DNA of 64,000 nt from Polynucleobacter sp. 71A-WALBACH (GCF_018882365.1 NZ_JACVOP010000001.1:1096449-1160448); one strand, 5' to 3'. Shown: positions 22,949 to 31,978, counted from the first letter of the stretch. Made by a program: numbers and translations. Notes: generated from the sequence alone by a model not told the origin.

Positions 22949-24478
22949 ATGCCTGCAAACGGTAGTGAATTTGAAATCAAGCTACGCTTTCCGTTCGGTA
23001 GGCTTGAGTCAATTGAAAAATGGATCATTGCTCGGGGCGGGCTTCGCCGCCAGCATTTACAGTCTGCATACATAGACACGCCAGATTTTTTACTGACTCA
23101 GGCGGGCTTTGCTTTTCGTTTACGGAAGGAGGGGCGCCAGTGGATCCAAACGCTCAAAGTTTCCACGGATAATCCCTTGAAAAGGCTTGAGCACAATGTT
23201 GTATTGGATTTTACTGGGGATGCCATGCCCAATTGGTGCCTTGATCTCCATGATCAACACAACCCTGGAAAGTTATTAACAAAACGGTTTCCAAAATTAA
23301 AAACTGATGATCTGCAAATTCGCTACCAAACTGATATTTGGCGAAGAAAAACAGCAGTAAAGACGCGCCAGGGAATGCTTGAATATGCCTTGGACTTAGG
23401 GTCAATCCACTCCTTATTACCCAATGGGATGGCCTCAATCCCAATTCAGGAGTTAGAAATAGAGTTAAAGGAGGGCGACCCTCGAGATGTTCTTCATCAT
23501 GCACTTAATCTGATTAAGATCCACGGGGCTTACATCGATTCCCGTAGTAAATCTGAACGCGGTTTTTTGCTGGCTAGCGGATTGGAGTTCGGCCCCCCAG
23601 CAAGGGCCAATTTCATTTCACTGAAGAAGGCGGGGGATCGCCATGAAATGATTGGTCGTCTCATCCACTCTTCTCTGCAGCAAATATTGGCCAATCAAAG
23701 CGTGCTTAATGCTGAGTGTAATAATTACTCTGAATATCTTCATCAACTGAGGGTGGGTCTGCGTCGCCTAAAGGTCCTATTTAAATATTTGGCGAGGTAT
23801 GATATTTTCATGAGTGAGCAAGGGGTTGGGGTATTTAAAAGTACGTTTAGTATGCTTGGTGAGTATCGCGACAATGATTACATTGAAATTGTTTTAAACC
23901 CAAGACTGTTATCGCTCGGCAGTTCAGAGATTAAGCTCAGTAATAATGCAGAATTGCCAGACCCTTCACACATAACGAGGGGCAAAGAGTTTCAGTTGCT
24001 CTTGGTAGAGCTCATGTCTATTGGGCTTACTCAAGCCTCCTTTATTGGTGGTCCCACAGATGATGCGAATGTTAAAGATGACGCAGCAATTCTTAAAAAA
24101 ATAGTTTCCCAATTTCTTGATGACGGATTTCGTTTTATATCGAATCGAGCCTTTAAATTCTCAGACTTGCAGGACGAAGAGATTCATTCGATGCGGAAAA
24201 AAATGAAGTTTTTACGCTATTCCCTAGAATTTTTTAGAGACTATTGCATTAAGAAAACATGCCCCAAGTTTTTTAAGGCCCTTACAACCACGCTGGATTT
24301 TTTTGGATTATTTAATGATATTTGCGTCGCCATTAATCGAATTGAGGGGCTAGCGCAGAATGATCCTACCTTGTTATTTGCTCTTGGTTGGCTTAAAGCT
24401 GAGCGTCAACGCGTCCGCGGTTTATGTGGAAAAAGCATAAAAAAGCTCATTCAAATAAAAACTCCTTGGCAGAGCTAG
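22949..24478 (+). CDS. CYTH and CHAD domain protein
   Basis: Two-domain protein linked to polyphosphate. The N-terminal CYTH triphosphate-tunnel domain (about residues 5-205) begins with EFEIKL, the charged signature strand, and has basic residues for the phosphate tunnel (FAFRLRKEG). The C-terminal CHAD domain (about 230-505) is helical and histidine/arginine rich, with HQLRVGLRRLK and MRKKMKFLRY. CHAD domains are known to bind polyphosphate. Length is usual for the fusion. Coupling to a SixA-type phosphatase recurs in bacteria and suggests a phosphate-signalling or polyphosphate role (inference). Confidence 0.9.
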   Translation: MPANGSEFEIKLRFPFGRLESIEKWIIARGGLRRQHLQSAYIDTPDFLLTQAGFAFRLRKEGRQWIQTLKVSTDNPLKRLEHNVVLDFTGDAMPNWCLDLHDQHNPGKLLTKRFPKLKTDDLQIRYQTDIWRRKTAVKTRQGMLEYALDLGSIHSLLPNGMASIPIQELEIELKEGDPRDVLHHALNLIKIHGAYIDSRSKSERGFLLASGLEFGPPARANFISLKKAGDRHEMIGRLIHSSLQQILANQSVLNAECNNYSEYLHQLRVGLRRLKVLFKYLARYDIFMSEQGVGVFKSTFSMLGEYRDNDYIEIVLNPRLLSLGSSEIKLSNNAELPDPSHITRGKEFQLLLVELMSIGLTQASFIGGPTDDANVKDDAAILKKIVSQFLDDGFRFISNRAFKFSDLQDEEIHSMRKKMKFLRYSLEFFRDYCIKKTCPKFFKALTTTLDFFGLFNDICVAINRIEGLAQNDPTLLFALGWLKAERQRVRGLCGKSIKKLIQIKTPWQS

Positions 24479-24577
24479 CTGGACATATAGCATTCCTGTC
24501 TTCCCTGATCCTTATTTGTCAGAATCTAGAGGAGGGCTTTCATCTCTAGACCAGGATAATATGTGTAGCTACTACAC

Positions 24578-25123
24578 CTACTTCAGGTTGTTGACCACAA
24601 TCTGAAGTACTTGCAAAATGAGTAGCAATACTAGGGGCGATAAATCTAATGCGCCAAAATTAGGTATTGCCTTTCTGATTGGCGAGAGTAGGGGGTCAAC
24701 TAGAAGTGAGACTAAATACTGGATCTGAGATCCAGCGCCTACCCACGAGAGAATAATGCTGGCAAAAACTAAGCCAACAAATCCTGAAAGAATGAGGTCG
24801 AGCAGGTCCATAAAAGCCGCTATGAGCCACGACACCGTCGATAAAGAAGCTCCAGATAGCAGAATAAGTATTGCCACCTTTCCGGTAACTAGTATGTAAG
24901 CAGCTAGAAAGCTTGCGACATCAAAGCGACCAATGCTTGGAATCAGTCTGCGTAATGGCAACACAATCCAATTGCTGATCGGAAGAATATAGGCGCCAAT
25001 TGTTCTGCTTTGACCTGTGCCAAGATTAAATGCGAGCCACTGCAAATAGCACCTCAGGAGGCACGCTCCGGCAAGAACGCTGATCAATACTTGTAGGAGA
25101 AGGTTTGTGATTTGTATCAACAT
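24578..25123 (-). CDS. YggT family membrane protein
   Basis: Inner-membrane protein with two YggT repeats of about 90 residues, each made of two helices and a conserved amphipathic stretch (ILPISNWIVLPLRRLIPSIG and LVDPLLSPIRKAIPNFG). Relatives sit near division or secretion genes and have been tied to osmotic or cation tolerance; the biochemical role is unknown. It is convergent with the CYTH-CHAD gene. Its 5' end overlaps the open frame of the glycosyltransferase on the other strand but not the start chosen for that gene. Confidence 0.88.
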   Translation of the reverse strand: MLIQITNLLLQVLISVLAGACLLRCYLQWLAFNLGTGQSRTIGAYILPISNWIVLPLRRLIPSIGRFDVASFLAAYILVTGKVAILILLSGASLSTVSWLIAAFMDLLDLILSGFVGLVFASIILSWVGAGSQIQYLVSLLVDPLLSPIRKAIPNFGALDLSPLVLLLILQVLQIVVNNLK

Positions 25124-25201
25124 GGGGCTATTGTAGGGCGTTTAAGGCTATTAATATGGTTAAAGCAAGATCATTTTATTCATGTTCTAATGCTCAGCAA
25201 T

Positions 25202-25849
25202 ATGATTACTGTCGTTATTGCCTCTTATAAGTACGGACATCTTGCAGCCCATTGCATTGAGTCATTACTTTCTCAAACTCTTGCACCTACAAGAATTCTA
25301 TTTGTTGATGATGGGGCGCATGACTGTAGCCACCTGCCTGGTTTATACCCTGATATCGAATATATTCTCAGGCCTCATAATTTAGGCACTGTCGATAATT
25401 TTCACGATCTCTTGATGAGGGTTGACACTGAGTATGTCCTTTTTATCGGAGCTGATAATTGGCTCAGATCGGACGCGATTGAGCTTTTATCTGGGGCTAG
25501 TGCTGATATCGTTACCTATGACATTGTTGTGACGGGCGAGTTAAAAGAAGAGATTCATGATCGCGTCCCAGGTGAGACTAGGCCCCATCAGGGCGATCTC
25601 TATTGGGATCGCGCAGGAAAGCATCATGGCTCCATGATGTACCGAACATCGCTGGGTCAGAAAGTCGGCTACAAAATGAGATATGTCGATGGGATCCATC
25701 CTCAAGAAGATTGGAATCTCTGGGACAAAATGCGAGAGCAGGGCGCTTCAGTAGCAAGCCTGGATGAGGGCCTTTTATTTTATAGAAGGCATCGTGAAAA
25801 TTTTCTCAAGTACGACCATCTAGTGGATGTGCTTGATGAGCAAATCTAG
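25202..25849 (+). CDS. Family 2 glycosyltransferase
   Basis: GT-A fold glycosyltransferase, cytoplasmic or membrane-associated. The N-terminal ITVVIASYKYGHLAAHCIESLLSQT is the classic GT2 start (shown here in part), then ILFVDDGA, the FIGADNW metal-binding DxD-like site, and a C-terminal QEDWNLWDKM acceptor motif. At 215 residues it is short for the family. The frame is open from 25112, but the extra 30 residues look non-native, so ATG 25202 at the first strand was chosen. It converges with folB, overlapping by four bases. Donor and acceptor are unknown. Confidence 0.85.
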   Translation: MITVVIASYKYGHLAAHCIESLLSQTLAPTRILFVDDGAHDCSHLPGLYPDIEYILRPHNLGTVDNFHDLLMRVDTEYVLFIGADNWLRSDAIELLSGASADIVTYDIVVTGELKEEIHDRVPGETRPHQGDLYWDRAGKHHGSMMYRTSLGQKVGYKMRYVDGIHPQEDWNLWDKMREQGASVASLDEGLLFYRRHRENFLKYDHLVDVLDEQI

Positions 25850-26250
25850 GCTGACGGAGTTAATGGTTTTCTCATTTCAGTGAGGGTGCTCGCATCGACG
25901 TAAAGTCTGATGCCTAAGGTGCCTGAATTCTCCCGTACTGGAGTTTTTCTGAGGTAAAGCTCAAGCAATTCAATTTCAGGATGAAGGGCGCACGCTTCAA
26001 CAATTCTCGTAAGCAATCTCTCTTGAGTTTCGTAATGACCGTCTTCTGATAGCCGATCAATTTCGATTACCAGCGGGTCGTAATCAAATACATAATTCAT
26101 CGCATCCACTGCAATCAATACAAGGCTTGGATCAACCCATAGTGTGATGTCTAAAAGGTGTCGATCCGGAATGCATGCTCCTGGAGCATAAGTTCCAATT
26201 TGAGTATGTAGTTGAAGATCCTTCAATTCTACGCAGGCTCTTAATGACAT
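25846..26250 (-). CDS. folB: Dihydroneopterin aldolase-like protein
   Basis: FolB-fold enzyme that normally cleaves dihydroneopterin to hydroxymethyl-dihydropterin and glycolaldehyde. Supporting features are VELKDLQLHTQIGTY at the N-terminus, NYVFDYDPLVIEIDRL and ETQERLLTRIVEAC in the middle, and the catalytic-type Lys in LYLRKTPVR. Length (134) is slightly above the usual 120. It is 22 bases downstream of a GTP cyclohydrolase I gene on the same strand, so the pair could make reduced pterins from GTP. It may be a paralogue of the folate-pathway enzyme rather than the only copy. Confidence 0.83.
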   Translation of the reverse strand: MSLRACVELKDLQLHTQIGTYAPGACIPDRHLLDITLWVDPSLVLIAVDAMNYVFDYDPLVIEIDRLSEDGHYETQERLLTRIVEACALHPEIELLELYLRKTPVRENSGTLGIRLYVDASTLTEMRKPLTPSA

Positions 26251-26272
26251 TAGATGCTTTCTAGTGCTTGAA

Positions 26273-26956
26273 TTAATTACGATTAATGAGAGATAAAAAT
26301 TCTCGACGTAAATTAGAGTTCTTCAAGAAGGATCCTCTCATCACGCTGTTAATCATCTTTGAGTCTGGATCTTTAACGCCTCTCCACTGCATGCAGAAAT
26401 GATCCGCATCCATCACAATCGCAACCCCCGTAGGCCTTACCTTTTTTTCAATCATATCGGCCAATTCTACAACTGCCTCTTCCTGAATTTGCGGGCGGCA
26501 CATGACCCATTCCGTTAGTCGAGAGTACTTGGAGAGTCCAATCAGGGCTGAATTTTTATCCGGGAGTATCCCAATCCATACCCTTCCCATAATGGGGCAT
26601 AAATGGTGGGAGCAAGCGCTTCTCACCGTAATAGGACCAATAATCATCAGCTCATTGAGGTGGCTCACATTGGGAAATTTTGTTAATGAGGGCTGTTCTA
26701 CATAACGACCATTAAATACTTCATTAACAAACATTTTTGCGACACGCTTACTCGTGTTTTTAGTATTGTGGTCGCTTTGTGTATCGATTACGAGGCTCTC
26801 TAAAACTGCCTGCATTTTTTCAGAGACTTCGTTTACTAAGATATCGAGCTCCCCTGGCTGAATAAAAGCGGAAATATTATCGTTTGCATGAAAGCGCGCT
26901 TTTTTAGCTTTGATGCGCTTTCGAATTACTTCTGAGAGGGGGATTCCAACATTCAT
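26273..26956 (-). CDS. folE: GTP cyclohydrolase I, divergent form
   Basis: Opens the imidazole ring of GTP to give dihydroneopterin triphosphate. Zinc ligands are kept: Cys and His in SACSHHLCPIMG and Cys in FCMQWRGV. Other family motifs are GLSKYSRLTEWV, QIQEEAVVELADMI and SVMRGSF. Compared with classical FolE, SHHL replaces EHHL and the N-terminal extension of about 45 residues is unusual in sequence. This suggests the paralogue group found beside photolyase or accessory pterin genes rather than the folate housekeeping enzyme (inference from memory). It forms an operon with folB. Confidence 0.88.
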   Translation of the reverse strand: MNVGIPLSEVIRKRIKAKKARFHANDNISAFIQPGELDILVNEVSEKMQAVLESLVIDTQSDHNTKNTSKRVAKMFVNEVFNGRYVEQPSLTKFPNVSHLNELMIIGPITVRSACSHHLCPIMGRVWIGILPDKNSALIGLSKYSRLTEWVMCRPQIQEEAVVELADMIEKKVRPTGVAIVMDADHFCMQWRGVKDPDSKMINSVMRGSFLKNSNLRREFLSLINRN

Positions 26957-27228
26957 GTATGAATACTCTTAATTGATTAAAGCAGTTTTTTAATATCCGG
27001 ACTGACTGGCTATATTGACTATCAGTAGAACCTTGCCTGAGTAGTTGGAAGCTTGCTCTTTTTGCCGCTGAGACTCCCTAACTTAATATTAGGCAATCAG
27101 GTTAATTTTCAGAAAAGGGTTTATTGAGGCAAACACATAATTTATCTGAAATCACCATCTTCCGCTGACGGTAAAAGTAAGGGGGTTTTCAAATCTGATG
27201 AAGAATGGTCGCTTTGTGAGCTTGAGGC

Positions 27229-27912
27229 TTAATTCAGTACTACTAATCCTGAAATCATATTGATTGTCATGGCAAGCAGGGTGGCATTAAAAAGAAATGC
27301 AGTAAGACCTTGAACCATGACTAAGTAACGCATCCTGGAACTAGCAATATTGACATCGGCAGTTTGGCAGGTCATTCCAATAACCATCGAGAAGTAAAGA
27401 AAGTCTATATAGACTGGCTTTAATGTGGCCATAAAAACCAATGGCGCCTCTTGAGATTTTGCATACTCTTGGTAGTAGACATACGCATAATGAAGAGAGA
27501 AGGATGTGTGAATTAAAAACCAGGAAGTTGCATAGGTTGCTAGTACGAGCGTAATTCGATAGTGTGCGATTCCTGATGGCGCTGCGTTTACTCCCGCCAG
27601 AATCATGACAATCGCTACTAAACTCGCAATAGATGCAAATACGGTGATGAGCAATATGAGGGCAGCGCCATCATCTTCTTTTTTGGAGAGCCCTATGATA
27701 TTTTCTTGGTTTGAGAAATACATCATGAAATAAGTAAGCAATAGATAGAGGCCGCCTGCAATAATCCATGAAATTGCTAGACGAACCGTGATGGGCATTG
27801 ATTCTGAAAGTAGAAAAAATCCAATCAATCCGGCGATGCTAATAATAAAAAGGCGCAGTGAGGCGCTAATATGGTGCCAGTGTTGTGTCCAGTGGATTGA
27901 TTTCATAGGCAT
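27229..27912 (-). CDS. DUF1345 family membrane protein
   Basis: Inner-membrane protein of the uncharacterised DUF1345 family. 227 residues with five or six hydrophobic helices. The family signature is in the second half: HTSFSLHYAYVYY, then PVYIDFLYFSMVIGMTCQTADVNI, ending NATLLAMTINMISGLV. Function is unknown. It stands alone between 270 bases of gap and a small + strand membrane peptide. Confidence 0.88.
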   Translation of the reverse strand: MPMKSIHWTQHWHHISASLRLFIISIAGLIGFFLLSESMPITVRLAISWIIAGGLYLLLTYFMMYFSNQENIIGLSKKEDDGAALILLITVFASIASLVAIVMILAGVNAAPSGIAHYRITLVLATYATSWFLIHTSFSLHYAYVYYQEYAKSQEAPLVFMATLKPVYIDFLYFSMVIGMTCQTADVNIASSRMRYLVMVQGLTAFLFNATLLAMTINMISGLVVLN

Positions 27913-27947
27913 AAGTATGCACTGAGGAATTATTTAAGGAGATCGTT

Positions 27948-28106
27948 TTGAGAAAAGATGCCCGAACTTGGATTTTATTTGCTGGCGTGCTGTTGATTGT
28001 TGTTACGTGCTTGATAGCTTACCTAGGATCACGACCGGCTGAGGCTAATTTGTCTATGCTCGGAGAGCCCCTTCATTTTCTGGCGACGGGGTTGATAGTA
28101 GCCTAG
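27948..28106 (+). CDS. Small single-pass membrane peptide
   Basis: A TTG-initiated frame of 52 codons with a textbook ribosome site, AAGGAG at 27936-27941, seven bases before the start. The peptide has a basic N-terminus (RKDAR), one hydrophobic helix (WILFAGVLLIVVTCLIAYL) and a short polar tail. The stop overlaps the fbpC stop on the other strand by four bases. It is divergent from the DUF1345 gene. No family recognised. The ribosome site and membrane pattern make it more credible than other short frames here. Confidence 0.55.
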   Translation: MRKDARTWILFAGVLLIVVTCLIAYLGSRPAEANLSMLGEPLHFLATGLIVA

Positions 28107-29173
28107 TCGCTAAATGTCACTACGTGATCGGCTACTAGGTGTATACCAATCTTTTCACCAATCGCGTGATCATGGTGGCTGGGAACAAATGCGAAAATCT
28201 CAATGCCGGATGCTAGCTTAAGCGTATACAGAAAGTCAGCACCCCTAAAGGTCTTGCGTACAACCTCTGCTTGCATAGCGCTGTTGTCATCATGCTGAAT
28301 GTCATCGGCACGTAAGAGGACATCAATTGCTTTTCCAATATCTTTGCTGCGATCTTCTTCCAAATCGAGCTCACCCAACTCAATCTTGACTTTGTTATTG
28401 GCTTGTACGACACCCTTAATGAATACCCCTCGACCAATGAAGTCTGCGATATAGCGATTAACTGGCTTGTGATAAAGCTCATAAGGTGTATCCCACTGCA
28501 GGACTTTGCCATCCGTCATTACACCCACCTTATCGGCAATGGCGAATGCCTCAAACTGATCGTGAGTTACCAGTAAGGCGGTAATGTTGTTTGCCTTGAG
28601 GATTTCTCGCATTTCGCCTGCAAGACGCTCTCTGAGTTCAATGTCTAGGCTGGAGAAGGGTTCATCCAGCAAGATTATTTCAGGCTCTGGGGCCATAGCT
28701 CTGGCTAGTGCCACACGTTGCTGTTGGCCACCACTGAGCTCATGGGGGTAGGCATCAGCCTTATCTGAGAGCGATACTCTCTTAAGCCACTCCATGGCTA
28801 CTATAGCTCTTTGAGTGCTTGGAAGATGTTGTAAGCCAAAAGCAATGTTCTCTAAAACATTCAGATGCGGAAAGAGGGCGAAGTCCTGAAAGACCATCCC
28901 TATTTTTCTTTTGCTTGGTGGGAGATGAGTGGAAGCAGAGCTCACAATCTGGTCTCGCAAGAGGATTTCTCCGGCTTTAACGGGCTCAAACCCGCAAATC
29001 CCCCTCAGAATAGTCGATTTACCGCAGCCAGACGACCCCAATAGACAGCCAATCTCGCCTTGAGCTAGATCTAGGTTGAAGTCTTTAACTGCAGTGACAC
29101 GACCTTGGCCATCTCGACTTAGGTAGTCGATTTCTAGCTGTTTAATCGAAAGCAGTGTGTGAGCGGAGTTCAT
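28103..29173 (-). CDS. fbpC: Fe3+ ABC transporter ATP-binding protein
   Basis: Energises ferric-iron import. ABC domain motifs: Walker A LGSSGCGKST, Q-loop FQDFALFPHLNVLENIAFGL, signature LSGGQQQRVALARAMA, Walker B IILLDEPFSSLD, and H-loop VTHDQ. From about residue 240 there is a C-terminal TOBE-like regulatory domain. The length of 356 is typical of FbpC/FutC. It is divergent from the permease with 68 bases between them, which separates the ATPase from the fbpB-fbpA unit, an arrangement unlike the common fbpABC order. Confidence 0.92.
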   Translation of the reverse strand: MNSAHTLLSIKQLEIDYLSRDGQGRVTAVKDFNLDLAQGEIGCLLGSSGCGKSTILRGICGFEPVKAGEILLRDQIVSSASTHLPPSKRKIGMVFQDFALFPHLNVLENIAFGLQHLPSTQRAIVAMEWLKRVSLSDKADAYPHELSGGQQQRVALARAMAPEPEIILLDEPFSSLDIELRERLAGEMREILKANNITALLVTHDQFEAFAIADKVGVMTDGKVLQWDTPYELYHKPVNRYIADFIGRGVFIKGVVQANNKVKIELGELDLEEDRSKDIGKAIDVLLRADDIQHDDNSAMQAEVVRKTFRGADFLYTLKLASGIEIFAFVPSHHDHAIGEKIGIHLVADHVVTFSD

Positions 29174-29241
29174 CCCTATAATTTTCTCATTAATGCTAAT
29201 GGTTTAATGCATAGCTAGAGTCTAAACGGATTGCCGATTGA

Positions 29242-30798
29242 ATGAATCGTATTGTCGTACCACTTGCCCTGTTCTTATTTTTACCTCTATTTGGCTTGGC
29301 AACGCCATTCCTATTTCCTGGGAATGATCAATTAGCCACCAGCACCCTGAGTCATCTCTGGAATTTTGTACTCGGCGGATACATTGCCTCGACCTTAGTG
29401 CTTATTCTCGGTGTTGGAGTAGGGGTATTTATTCTAGGCGTAGGCAATGCTTGGATCATTGCTAGCTATGATTTTCCAGGTAAGAAAATATTTGAGTGGG
29501 CTTTAATTTTGCCTTTAGCGGTGCCGACCTATGTCATGGCGTATCTGTTTGTGGATCTCCTGCAATTTTCGGGTCCGATACAGAGCACCTTGCGCGATTT
29601 ATTGGGAATGGAGTCGCTCTGGTTCTTTCCTGATCCGCGATCTTTGGGTGGAGCTATCTGGTCTTTTTCGTTCTGCCTCTTTCCTTATGTCTACCTCATT
29701 ACTCGTACTGCGTTTTTAGAGCGTAGCGGTCGTTTGATCGAAGTATCCGAAACGCTTGGCTATAGCCCGCTTCAAGGATTTATCAAGTTGGTATTGCCGA
29801 TGGCAAGGCCAGCCATCTTTGCTGGGATGGCTTTAGCGCTGATGGAGGTCTTGGCGGATTTTGGTGCGGTCTCCTACTTTGGCGTGCAGACTTTTGCAAC
29901 GGGTATCTTTAAGGCTTGGCTTTCATTCGGCGATCGTGTGGCGGCAGTCCAGCTTTCTCTGGGACTTTTGAGTTTTGTCTTATTAATCTTTTTTATTGAG
30001 CAAAGCAGCCGCTCTAAATTGCGTTTTGCTACTGCCTCACGGGGCAGGCCGCTTGCCAAGATTCTGCAAGGTAAGAATGCTCTCTTTGCTTTTACATTTT
30101 GTAGTGCCACACTATTATGCGGATTTTTACTGCCCGCATTTGCGCTATTACAGCTACTGATTAAGCAAGGCCTCACTATCGACATTCGGTATCTAGATTG
30201 GTTGAGTAATTCTTTATCTGTCTCCATTCTGACGGCGGTAATCTCCGTTGCGCTCGCCATACTCTTTGCCTACTCCGTCAGAATTAATTCACGTTTTAGC
30301 TGGGTTAATCGATTGTTGAGTTTTGGTTATGCACTACCTGGTGCAGTCTTAGCAATTGGGATCCTCTCCTTTTTAGAAATCTTTCATCTTGCTTGGTGGA
30401 TGTCTGCCAGCATGTTGGTGCTGGTCTACGCTTATTTGGTCCGCTTCCTTTCCTCTAGCTTACAAAGCGTAGAGGCTGGTCTTGCGCGCATCACGCCCTC
30501 CATGGATGCCTCGGCAGCGCTCCTTGGGCTCTCTAGGGTGCAGATTCTGAAGCGGGTTCATGTCCCACTGCTAAAGCGTAGCCTCATCACTGCGGGCCTC
30601 TTTGTCTTTGTGGATATCATGAAAGAGTTGCCAGCCACTCTCTTGTTGCGACCATTTAACTTTGACACCTTGGCTGTGGCAACTTATCAACTAGCTGCCG
30701 ATGAGCGCCTTGCTGAACTAGCGCTCCCGTCACTAACCATTGTTTTGGTTGGGCTTTTTCCAGTACTGCTGCTTTCTAGGGTAATCTCCAAACCTTAA
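29242..30798 (+). CDS. fbpB: Fe3+ ABC transporter permease (fused two-domain)
   Basis: Inner-membrane channel of the ferric-iron importer. 518 residues form two homologous permease halves of about six helices each. Each half has an EAA loop that docks the ATPase (EVSETLGYSPLQGFIKLVLPMARPA near 165-190, and DASAALLGLSRVQILKRVHVPLLKRS near 415-440, both partly quoted). ATG at 29242 has little ribosome-site support but fits the first helix. It is followed after 62 bases by the binding protein. Confidence 0.92.
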   Translation: MNRIVVPLALFLFLPLFGLATPFLFPGNDQLATSTLSHLWNFVLGGYIASTLVLILGVGVGVFILGVGNAWIIASYDFPGKKIFEWALILPLAVPTYVMAYLFVDLLQFSGPIQSTLRDLLGMESLWFFPDPRSLGGAIWSFSFCLFPYVYLITRTAFLERSGRLIEVSETLGYSPLQGFIKLVLPMARPAIFAGMALALMEVLADFGAVSYFGVQTFATGIFKAWLSFGDRVAAVQLSLGLLSFVLLIFFIEQSSRSKLRFATASRGRPLAKILQGKNALFAFTFCSATLLCGFLLPAFALLQLLIKQGLTIDIRYLDWLSNSLSVSILTAVISVALAILFAYSVRINSRFSWVNRLLSFGYALPGAVLAIGILSFLEIFHLAWWMSASMLVLVYAYLVRFLSSSLQSVEAGLARITPSMDASAALLGLSRVQILKRVHVPLLKRSLITAGLFVFVDIMKELPATLLLRPFNFDTLAVATYQLAADERLAELALPSLTIVLVGLFPVLLLSRVISKP

Positions 30799-30819
30799 TT
30801 GATAATCATTCGTATTTGT
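30797..30819 (+). promoter_or_regulatory. Fur-box-like site before fbpA
   Basis: TTGATAATCATTCGTAT contains the Fur core TGATAATCATT and lies about 50 bases before the fbpA ATG. Iron repression through Fur is the expected control for this transporter; the right half-site is degenerate. Confidence 0.6.
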
Positions 30820-30860
30820 GATAAATTAGATTTATTCTAATTCTGATCATCATTACTGCA

Positions 30861-31922
30861 ATGGCAAATCAATCAATACGAAAATACCTAGGCTTTTGTA
30901 CACTGCTACTCAGTAGCGTTTTGGCGCTGCCACTGCAGTTGCATGCTCAGGAGGCTAAAGAGTTAAATCTCTACTCAGCCCGTCACTACCAGACTGATGA
31001 AGCGCTCTATAGTGACTTCACCAAAAAAACAGGTATCAAGATCAATCGCATTGAGGCTGATGACAATGCTCTGGCCGAGAGACTCAAAAGCGAAGGTGCT
31101 AATAGTCCGGCAGATGTGATTTTGATGGTGGATGCAGCTCGATTGTGGCGCGCGCAAATTGATGGTTTCTTTAAGCCAATTCATTCCAAGTATTTGGAGA
31201 GTCGGATCCCGGCAAATTTGCGATCTAAGCCCGACCCAGAGGGATCAACTTGGTTTGGTTTTTCAACCAGAGCTCGCCTCGTGGTCTACAACAAAGCAAA
31301 AGTGAATCCCGTAGACGTAGACACTTATGAGAAATTAGCGGAGCCAATGAACAAGGGTAAGGTATGCACGCGTTCAGGCGCTCATCCTTATATGCTGTCA
31401 TTGATTGGCGCCATGATTGAGCGTCGTGGCGAGGCTGCTACTGAAGAGTGGGCCAAGGGAATGGTGGGAAATATGGCTCGCCCTCCAAGAGGCGGCGATA
31501 CAGATCAAATCAAAGCAGTTGCCTCAGGTGAATGCGGAGTGGCTCTCACAAATTCCTATTATTTAGTCAGACTCTTGCGTTCAACTAAGCCAGAAGACCA
31601 GGCCATCGTTTCTAAGATTGGATTTGTTTGGCCGAACCAACAGACAACTGGCACACATATCAATATTGCGGGTGGTGGGGTTGCCAAGAATGCGCCACAT
31701 TTACGAGCTGCTATTCAGTTTCTGGAATACCTAGCCAGTGATTCTGCGCAAGAATATTTTGCTAACGGCAACAACGAGTGGCCCGCAGTCAAGTCAGTCA
31801 AGATTGAAAATGAGGGGCTCAAAATGTTGGGACCATTCAAGGCTGAAAATATTTCAATTGCAGCAATTGGTAAGAACCAAATTGCTGCGCAACGATTGCT
31901 TGACCGAGTTGGATATAAGTGA
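30861..31922 (+). CDS. fbpA: Fe3+ ABC transporter substrate-binding protein
   Basis: Periplasmic ferric-iron receptor. A signal peptide is cleaved near residue 30 (LQLHAQ-EAK). The mature protein starts LNLYSARHYQTDEALY, typical of FbpA/FutA1, with the paired-tyrosine iron site (ALTNSYYLVRLL). 353 residues, normal for the family. It has its own Fur-like site 40-60 bases upstream, within the gap after fbpB, so it may be transcribed more strongly than the permease. A hairpin terminator follows within 12 bases of the stop. Confidence 0.93.
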   Translation: MANQSIRKYLGFCTLLLSSVLALPLQLHAQEAKELNLYSARHYQTDEALYSDFTKKTGIKINRIEADDNALAERLKSEGANSPADVILMVDAARLWRAQIDGFFKPIHSKYLESRIPANLRSKPDPEGSTWFGFSTRARLVVYNKAKVNPVDVDTYEKLAEPMNKGKVCTRSGAHPYMLSLIGAMIERRGEAATEEWAKGMVGNMARPPRGGDTDQIKAVASGECGVALTNSYYLVRLLRSTKPEDQAIVSKIGFVWPNQQTTGTHINIAGGGVAKNAPHLRAAIQFLEYLASDSAQEYFANGNNEWPAVKSVKIENEGLKMLGPFKAENISIAAIGKNQIAAQRLLDRVGYK

Positions 31923-31932
31923 AATATATTAG

Positions 31933-31965
31933 GGAAAACCCTTGACTTTTAGAGGGTTTTCCTTT
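31933..31965 (+). terminator. Terminator after fbpA
   Basis: A 10-bp stem GGAAAACCCT/AGGGTTTTCC with a 10-base loop, followed by TTTA. The T-run is short, so read-through into the structured region beyond is possible. Confidence 0.7.
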
Positions 31966-31978
31966 ACATTAGTAACTC

